Source: Yamagishiella unicocca (taxonomy: Eukaryota; Chlorophyta; Chlorophyceae; Chlamydomonadales; Volvocaceae). Taken from it: a stretch of DNA of 64,000 nucleotides. This document shows positions 58,657 through 64,000 of the stretch, one piece after another. The position numbers were made by a program, and so were the translations under genes. Position 1 is the stretch's first letter; the number at the start of each line of letters is the position of its first letter. The DNA lies in assembly GCA_003116995.1 (NCBI GenBank), contig BDSL01000001.1, forward strand, positions 1,054,001 to 1,118,000, in the 5' to 3' direction. Under the pieces are notes generated by a model. The model had not been told where the DNA came from. It made no database searches and saw only the letters and a list, made by a program, of their open reading frames with translations.

Positions 58657-60387
58657 TCATACAGCACCGCGCGCCGCAGCCGTTGCCCCCGCCGCCGCTG
58701 CCGCCGCCCCGGAAGCCGCGAACGCCGTGCCACACGTGGTGCAGGACCTGGACGGCTGGCAGAAGATGGACAGGCACACGGAGCACACGTAGCCCGTCTC
58801 GATGACGTACTTGTGGCAGAAACACGAGGCGCGGAAGTCCACACCCAGCGCCTGCGCCACGTCCAGCTGGCTACGGGTGGAGGTGTCGCAAGCAAAGCTG
58901 TTGAGCAAGATGCCCAGCAGCGCTCGGGCGCCCGCGGGCTTGAAGTACAGGCCGCCGGTCAGGTGCGCCGCTTGTTGGAGGAAGCTCGAGTCCTCGGGGG
59001 CCAGGACCACTGCGTCGACGACCACCTCAGCGCGTTGGGAGGAGAAGATGGAGTTCATGACCGGGATGTACTGCATGGAGGCGTCGGGGCTGCCCAGCAC
59101 GCACAGCACGCGCGGGCGGCCACGCGGGCGGCCGCCGCGCTGGTGCTGCAGCCGGTGGATGAGGCACAGCGCGCGGGAGAGGGCGCCGGAGAGGGCGAAG
59201 CTGCTGGCCGCGGCGGCGGGCGGCGCGCTGGCCGTCGCGGCGGCGGCGGCTGCGAGGCGCCAGCGCGGGCGGAGGGCAGGGGAGTGAATGGGAGGGAGAC
59301 GCACACGGGCGAACCATCTTTCCCGTCTTGGTCCTTCCCCGTCGCTTGCCCCTTCCCCGTCTTGGTCCATCAACCCGTCAGCACCGTCTCAGAATCCGTT
59401 TCCCGTTCCTCACAGCGCCAAGAAACCCGCACCCCTTCCAGCCACACAACCCCCCTCCGCCCCTCCGCCCGCCCACCTGCCGCCTGCGCCTCCGCCCGAG
59501 TGCAGCGCGCCACCAACTCTGAAAGGCGCGCGTGCAGGCTGCCGGCAGGGAAGACCGAGCCGTTGCTGCCGGTGGCGTCCTCCCCCAACACCAGGTGCAC
59601 CAGGTGGCTGAGGCCGGAGGACATGGCAGGGGTATGTGGTGCGGTCCGAGGGCGAGGGCGCAGCGGCAACGGAATATGGCTCAAAGCAATGCACAGCTCG
59701 TCACCTAACCCCTCCTGCCCGCCCTGCCCCAAACACCAAGTTCCATGCCAGGCTGACGCACCAGGATTGCGCCTGCGGCTGGACATGAGACACATGCCGG
59801 CAGGTTCTCTCTCGAAGACGCCAGTCCGTCTGCCTTTCTGACCTCTCAACACCATTGCAACCATAACCATACCTCCGCGCTGAGGAGCCTACACCTTGTA
59901 CGGCCACTCCGTGACTCACCACATGTCGTGCTGGCCCGCGAAGACCGCCAGGCGGTTGCGGCTGTTCAGCATGGTGTAGGCGTTGGCGAAGGCCAGCAGC
60001 TGCAGCAGCAGCAGGAGGTGGAAGGGCAGGGTGAGCTTCCCGTCCAGAGAGCTCCAGGGGTGGTATAGCGATGCCACATACAACACGCCGCTGGTGGGAT
60101 TCGTCAGCGTGTGCACAGGCCGGGTGGGGGCGTCGTGCAATGCGCGAGGGGCTGCAGCTCGGCTGCCGCTTTGCGGAGGAGCAGAGACGGGGGCCCAGAT
60201 ATGGTGCACCTGAGCCAGGATCTCAGCGGGCACCGCGTCCATGGCCGCCAGCGCTGGGTTGTCCGGACGCAGCAGCGCCAGGTCTACCAGCAGCACCACC
60301 AAGTCGCCCTCAGCATCTGCGGCCACGCCAGCGCTCCTTGACGCATCCTTCCAGCAACAGGCCCTTCATGAAATGATTACCTGCCAT
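58657..60387 (-). CDS. TFB4: TFIIH core subunit TFB4/p34 (GTF2H3 homologue)
   Basis: A subunit of general transcription and DNA-repair factor TFIIH; TFB4 binds p44 through its vWA-like domain. Four exons in phase: 60381-60387, 59920-60316, 59477-59607, 58657-59249, giving 375 residues. Exon 1 is just seven bases (ATGGCAG/gtaatc). GDLVVLLVDL opens the vWA-like domain; PFHLLLLLQLLAFANAYTML, PRVLCVLGSPDASMQYIPVM, FSSQRAEVVVDAVVLAPEDS and LQQAAHLTGGLYFKP are typical family blocks. The C-terminal CFCHKYVIETGYVCSVCLSI then FCQPSRSCTTCGTAF gives the Cys-rich zinc-binding element. A Gly/Ala tail follows. Longer than usual (about 300) because of algal insertions near residues 50-75 and 135-200. Divergent to peptide deformylase. 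Confidence 0.95.
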
Positions 60388-60667
60388 GCTTCCAATCTAG
60401 ACGGTCGCGATCTGTCCTGGAGAACTCATTCCTCGGGCGTACACTATATTACTGAATTCGCCCAACCTTCCTAACCTACTAGGCGTCTACTCATCCTAAG
60501 ATTATCACAATTTTCTTACTTCTGCAGTATGTCACGAAGGCTTTGCCAACCTTTCGACGTTCGGGGCGGTTTACTAAGTGTCTCATCCGACTGTAGTACG
60601 ATGTGCTGGCGCACAACAACGCTGCTCGGATGTAATACGAGAATACATACATATTCACAAGCTATCC
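60388..60667. promoter_or_regulatory. Divergent promoter region between TFB4 and peptide deformylase
   Basis: Only 280 bp separate the two outward-facing start codons. It is AT-richer than its flanks. No specific element assigned. Confidence 0.55.
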
Positions 60668-62997
60668 ATGCAGTTGTCGGTCAACTATAACTGCCCGCGG
60701 GCAGCTGCGGTCTGTCGCGGCCCTGGTCCATCCTACGGCCGCGTCGTCCGCATGGCGTCCTCTCCTCAACCAAACAACGCCCAGCCGGCCGCTGACAGCG
60801 CGCTGCCGCCCATCGTGCAGGCGGGCACGCCTGTGCTACGACAGGTGCGTGCGCGTAATCAGCGACTTCCAAGCACCTCAAGTCGATTTCCTGTCGGTTG
60901 CCGCCCCAGGCCCCCAAACCGCCCTCTGAATCCCCCACCTCAGGAGGCGCGCGAAGTGCCTCCGGAGCTGCTGGGTAGCGAGTGGCTGCGGAGCCTGGTG
61001 GCCACCATGACAGACGTCATGCGGGCGGCCCCGGGGGTGGGGCTGGCAGCACCGCAAATCGGCGAGTCGTGGCGGGTAAATGCGGGGTTGCGTACGCGCC
61101 GCGTTATAGCGATAGCGATGCAGCCATGCAGCCTGTCCTCGTCTTTAGCTGCCGGCTACTAGCATCAGATACCTCGCGTACCTACGGGTACGGTACGTCC
61201 GTCCTGAAACCCGCGTGTTTTTCAAATCCATGTGTATGCCTGCTCGCCGATCCAGCCAGAGGCGCGCTGCCCTGACTGCGCACGCGCACGGGACCCTCTT
61301 CAGCTCCCCACTTGGACGAGTCATGGCCCCGGCATGTAAAGCCAACGAACCCACTTCTTCCGCATGCGCCCAAAACACGAACGCAAAAGTATTCGGCAGT
61401 CCGGCGGGCTATTTCTCCTAGGCGAGACTCGTCCGCGATTTCCGGTAGCCAAAACAAAGTTCTCCTGTATGCACACTAAAAACGCGTGTTACTGCCCAAT
61501 CGCCGCTTTCCTCCTCCCCCTCGTGCCCCATTTACACGGGTTTCCTCGCCACCCCGCACTACACCCATCCCGGCGAGGAGGGCGTGCCGCGGCACGGGTG
61601 TCCCTCCCTGGAGCCTGAAGCCTGACCCCAGCCACACGCCACCCTTCCCGCCCAAGTTCTCCAGCATGCATCTCCAAACGTATGTCCCAAACTGCCTTTC
61701 CTTCGCCCGCGAGTTTTCCTCGGTACTCCCGCCCTGGTTCGTGGGCCTTCTACGAAGTCCGTCACCCAATGATCATCCAACACACTCCCCGCAGCTCAAC
61801 TCCTAACCGCCGTCTAGCCCTCACCAACCGCCCCCCAACCGCCCAGGTCATCGTACTGGAGGACCGGGACGACTACATTGCCCGCCAGGTGTCCAGCGGG
61901 GTGTACGACAGCAACACGCTGGCGGCCATGGAGCGGAGGCCCTTCGAGCCGCTGGCGCTGGTCAACCCCCGGCTTCGAGCCGCGGACCAGGAGGGTGCGG
62001 CGTTCTTCGAGGGCTGCCTCAGCGTCCGGGGCTACGCGGTGGGTGGGGGGGCTGCGAGGAGGTGTGTGCGCCTGCAGGCAGCTGCGAGGAGGTGTGTGCA
62101 CCTGCAGGCAGCTGCGAGGAGGTGTGTGCGCCTGCAGGCAGCTGCGAGGAGGTGTGTGCGCCTGCAGGCAGCTGCGAGGAGGTGTGTGCGCCTGCAGGCA
62201 GCTGCGAGGAGGTGTGTGCACCTGCAGGCAGCTGCGAGGAGGTGTGTGCACCTGCAGGCAGCTGCGAGGAGGTGTGTGCGCCTGCAGGCAGCTGCGAGGA
62301 GGTGTGTGCACCTGCAGGCAGCTGCGAGGAGGTGTGTGCACCTGCAGGCAGCTGCGAGGAGGTGTGTGCACCTGCAGGCAGCTGCGAGGAGGTGTGTGCG
62401 CCTGCAGGCAGCTGCGAGGAGGTGTGTGCGCCTGCAGGCAGCTGCGAGGAGGTGTGTGCACCTGCAGGCAGCTGCGAGGAGGTGTGTGCGCCTGCAGGCA
62501 GCTGCGAGGAGGTGTGTGCGCCTGCAGGCAGCTGCGAGGAGGTGTGTGCGCCTGCAGGCAGCTGCGGCGCAGCGTGTTTCGCGGCATGAAACGAGGGCCG
62601 TGGCTCCCCGTGAATGGTGCCGTGCGGTGTGGCGCAGGCGGTGGTGCCTCGCTATCGGACGGTGGACGTGGAGGCGGTGGACACGGAGGGGCGATCGGTG
62701 ACGCTGAGGGCGACCGGCTGGCAGGCGCGCATCCTGCAGCACGAGTGTGACCACCTGCAGGTGCGGTGCCGTAGGGGAATGCCATAAATAAATCCTCCCT
62801 CCCTCTCTGATGTGTCGACCCACGGGTTTCCTCTCTGCCCGCCCTCACGTGCCTGCCTGCTGGTGCCGCGTATGCTCCCCCAGGGGGTCCTGTTTGTTGA
62901 CCGCATGCTGCCACGCACGCTGACAGCCAGCGACAACTTGACGCAGTGGGTCAGGTGGGCAGGGGGACGCGGGAGGGGGCGGCTGCAGCGCGCGTGA
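60668..62997 (+). CDS. Organellar peptide deformylase, type 1A
   Basis: Metalloenzyme that removes the formyl group from the first Met of proteins made in mitochondria or plastids. Five exons in phase: 60668-60844, 60944-61075, 61847-62038, 62638-62760, 62884-62997, giving 245 residues. The three catalytic motifs are complete: GVGLAAPQIG (90-99), EGCLS (158-162, Cys160 a metal ligand) and HECDH (202-206, two His ligands and the catalytic Glu). The first 40 residues (MQLSVNYNCPRAAAVCRGPG, then YGRVVRM) look like a targeting peptide. The start is the first ATG in frame; an alternative Met follows at residue 29. The last exon may instead splice at gtcag/gtggg near 62955, so the final dozen residues are uncertain. 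Confidence 0.93.
61450..61560. repeat. Dispersed repeat copy, peptide deformylase intron 2
   Basis: aaagttctcctgtatgcaca through ttacacgggtttcctcgcca matches the repeat family of 3508-3605 at both ends. Confidence 0.6.
61640..61740. repeat. Second dispersed repeat copy, same intron
   Basis: caagttctccagcatgcatc then tccaaacgtatgtcccaaac and gagttttcctcgg form a close relative of the copies at 3508 and 38968, 90 bp downstream of the previous one and in the same direction. Confidence 0.7.
62050..62575. repeat. 30-bp intronic minisatellite, ~17 copies
   Basis: Units containing cctgcaggcagctgcgagga plus ggtgtgtgcg or ggtgtgtgca repeat about seventeen times in peptide deformylase intron 3. Copies differ at essentially one base. 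The unit is a multiple of three, so long false ORFs (290-366 residues) arise in several frames. Confidence 0.97.
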
Positions 62998-64000
62998 ATG
63001 CGACCGAGCACAGTTGGCAGCGGCCTAGCTGCCACCTGGAGGGGAGGGGCGAGTACCCTAGACAGTGACGGCCGCCACCGACATCAACGTTCTGTCTGCC
63101 GTCGTGACGGGCACAACGGCTGTGTGTACCTGCCTGCCGTTGCTGCAACCCCAACAGCTGTGTGCCTGTCTGCCGTTGCTGCAACCCCAACAGCTGTGTG
63201 CCTGTCTGCCGTTGCTGCAACCCCAACAGCTGTGTGCCTGTCTGCCTTTGCTGCAACCCCAACAGCTCCAAAGTTGTGAAGGCTCGCGCCTTACCGCCGC
63301 ACTCCACCCGACAGGGCCCTGCCCGAGGGCGTGCCGGCGCTGGGCCGTTGTGCTTGCTGCCACCCCATCGACCGTCAGCCCAGCAGCCCAACCTGGAGCT
63401 GAAGGCGCGAGGTGCGGGGTTGCACTCACGACACGATCACCATTGTCCCAGCCGCGCCTCCATCTCAGAATGCCGGCCGGCGAACAATGTGCGAACTTCC
63501 GCACAGCTCGCGTGCTTGTGAGGGCACTGCTGCCTAAATGGCAGTGTGACTACCCTGGATGGCTACACAGGAGTGTGCGAAATGCTCAGGGGTTGAGGAT
63601 CCTCGGCACCTTCGCTGACACGACATTTCCGGAAGTAGATACGCGGAGGCCAGTAAATACGTCCGCTTGCGTGGCACAGCTGAACCTGTAATCCAAGGCC
63701 CCAGACATGCACTGTGCCATACGCATACGCTTGCTGGCGCATTTGCCGGGGGACTCTTGCGCCACAACCGGTGTACTGCCCAGCTCAGGTGCGACCATCC
63801 GGGCCTTGATGTGCGGACGCACCCGCGCCGAGGAAACACGAGCACTTGGGACAACAGATGAGTCGTTGGCTTGTGTAATACAATACCTTCTTGCTCAGGA
63901 GCCCGGACGATCATCCATGTGACCTCACTCACAGCCCACTTCCTGTCCCAACGGGCATGGCCGCGGACACGCCACCCCAAGAGGGCACCTGCCGATGCCG
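62998..64000. other. Downstream of peptide deformylase; no supported gene
   Basis: Four copies of a 36-bp unit (gttgctgcaaccccaacagc core) lie at 63138-63270. A TGTAA at 63687-63691 could end the deformylase transcript. Minus-strand frames at 63300-63980 are open but show no recognisable motif. Confidence 0.45.
63138..63270. repeat. 36-bp minisatellite
   Basis: Four tandem copies of a unit containing gttgctgcaaccccaacagc and tgtgtgcctgtctgcc. Confidence 0.92.

Noticed and set aside
62050..62575. CRISPR-like regular repeats
   Set aside because: Units are contiguous with no unique spacers, and the context is a eukaryotic intron.
61814..62914. Long repetitive ORFs (290-366 residues) over the peptide deformylase gene
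   Set aside because: They come from the 30-bp intronic repeat and conflict with the conserved deformylase exons.

Overview
The window looks like nuclear DNA of a volvocine green alga close to Chlamydomonas. The evidence is high GC, strong third-position C/G bias, genes broken into many small exons with GTGAGT/GTGCG donors and C-rich CAG acceptors, minisatellites in most introns, TGTAA-type polyadenylation signals, and conserved eukaryotic proteins with algal-style low-complexity insertions. Genes were rebuilt by hand from splice sites and reading-frame phase. Every multi-exon model given as complete closes in phase, but no search or transcript data were available.

Layout. (1) 1-11332, minus: a 15-exon gene, cut off at the left edge, for a large protein with an acidic N-terminus, a TTC3/DZIP3-like Cys/His zinc module and a C-terminal DCD-like domain. 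(2) 12.0-18.4 kb, plus: a decayed copy of one exon, then an intact six-exon (S)-2-hydroxy-acid oxidase (glycolate-oxidase family) ending in the peroxisomal signal SRL. (3) 20749-22485, minus: SEC61 alpha in two exons. (4) 22.5-34.3 kb: a repeat- and relic-rich stretch. It holds minisatellites, a probable small three-exon gene, a trypsin-like protease that forms a 322/316-bp inverted repeat, a frame-shifted chromodomain relic and a broken RING/kinase fragment. (5) 34359-46693, minus: an eight-exon gene for a roughly 3130-residue protein with an N-terminal Tudor-knot-like domain, long RG, Ala-Glu-Val and Gln repeats, and coiled-coil C-terminal exons. (6) 47063-50876, plus: HemW/RSAD1-type radical SAM protein. 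(7) 51-56 kb: a possible small membrane protein, then FMC1 (minus) and a TMEM65-family gene (plus) as a divergent pair. (8) 58.6-63 kb: TFIIH subunit TFB4 (minus) and a type 1A peptide deformylase (plus), another divergent pair.

Working together: several neighbours act in organelles (FMC1, TMEM65, peptide deformylase and HemW in mitochondria or plastid, the hydroxy-acid oxidase in peroxisomes). Two head-to-head pairs share short promoters, 536 bp (FMC1/TMEM65) and 280 bp (TFB4/PDF). The Tudor-knot gene and HemW share about 370 bp. The two giant minus-strand genes match no family I can name over their full length and are the most novel coding content.
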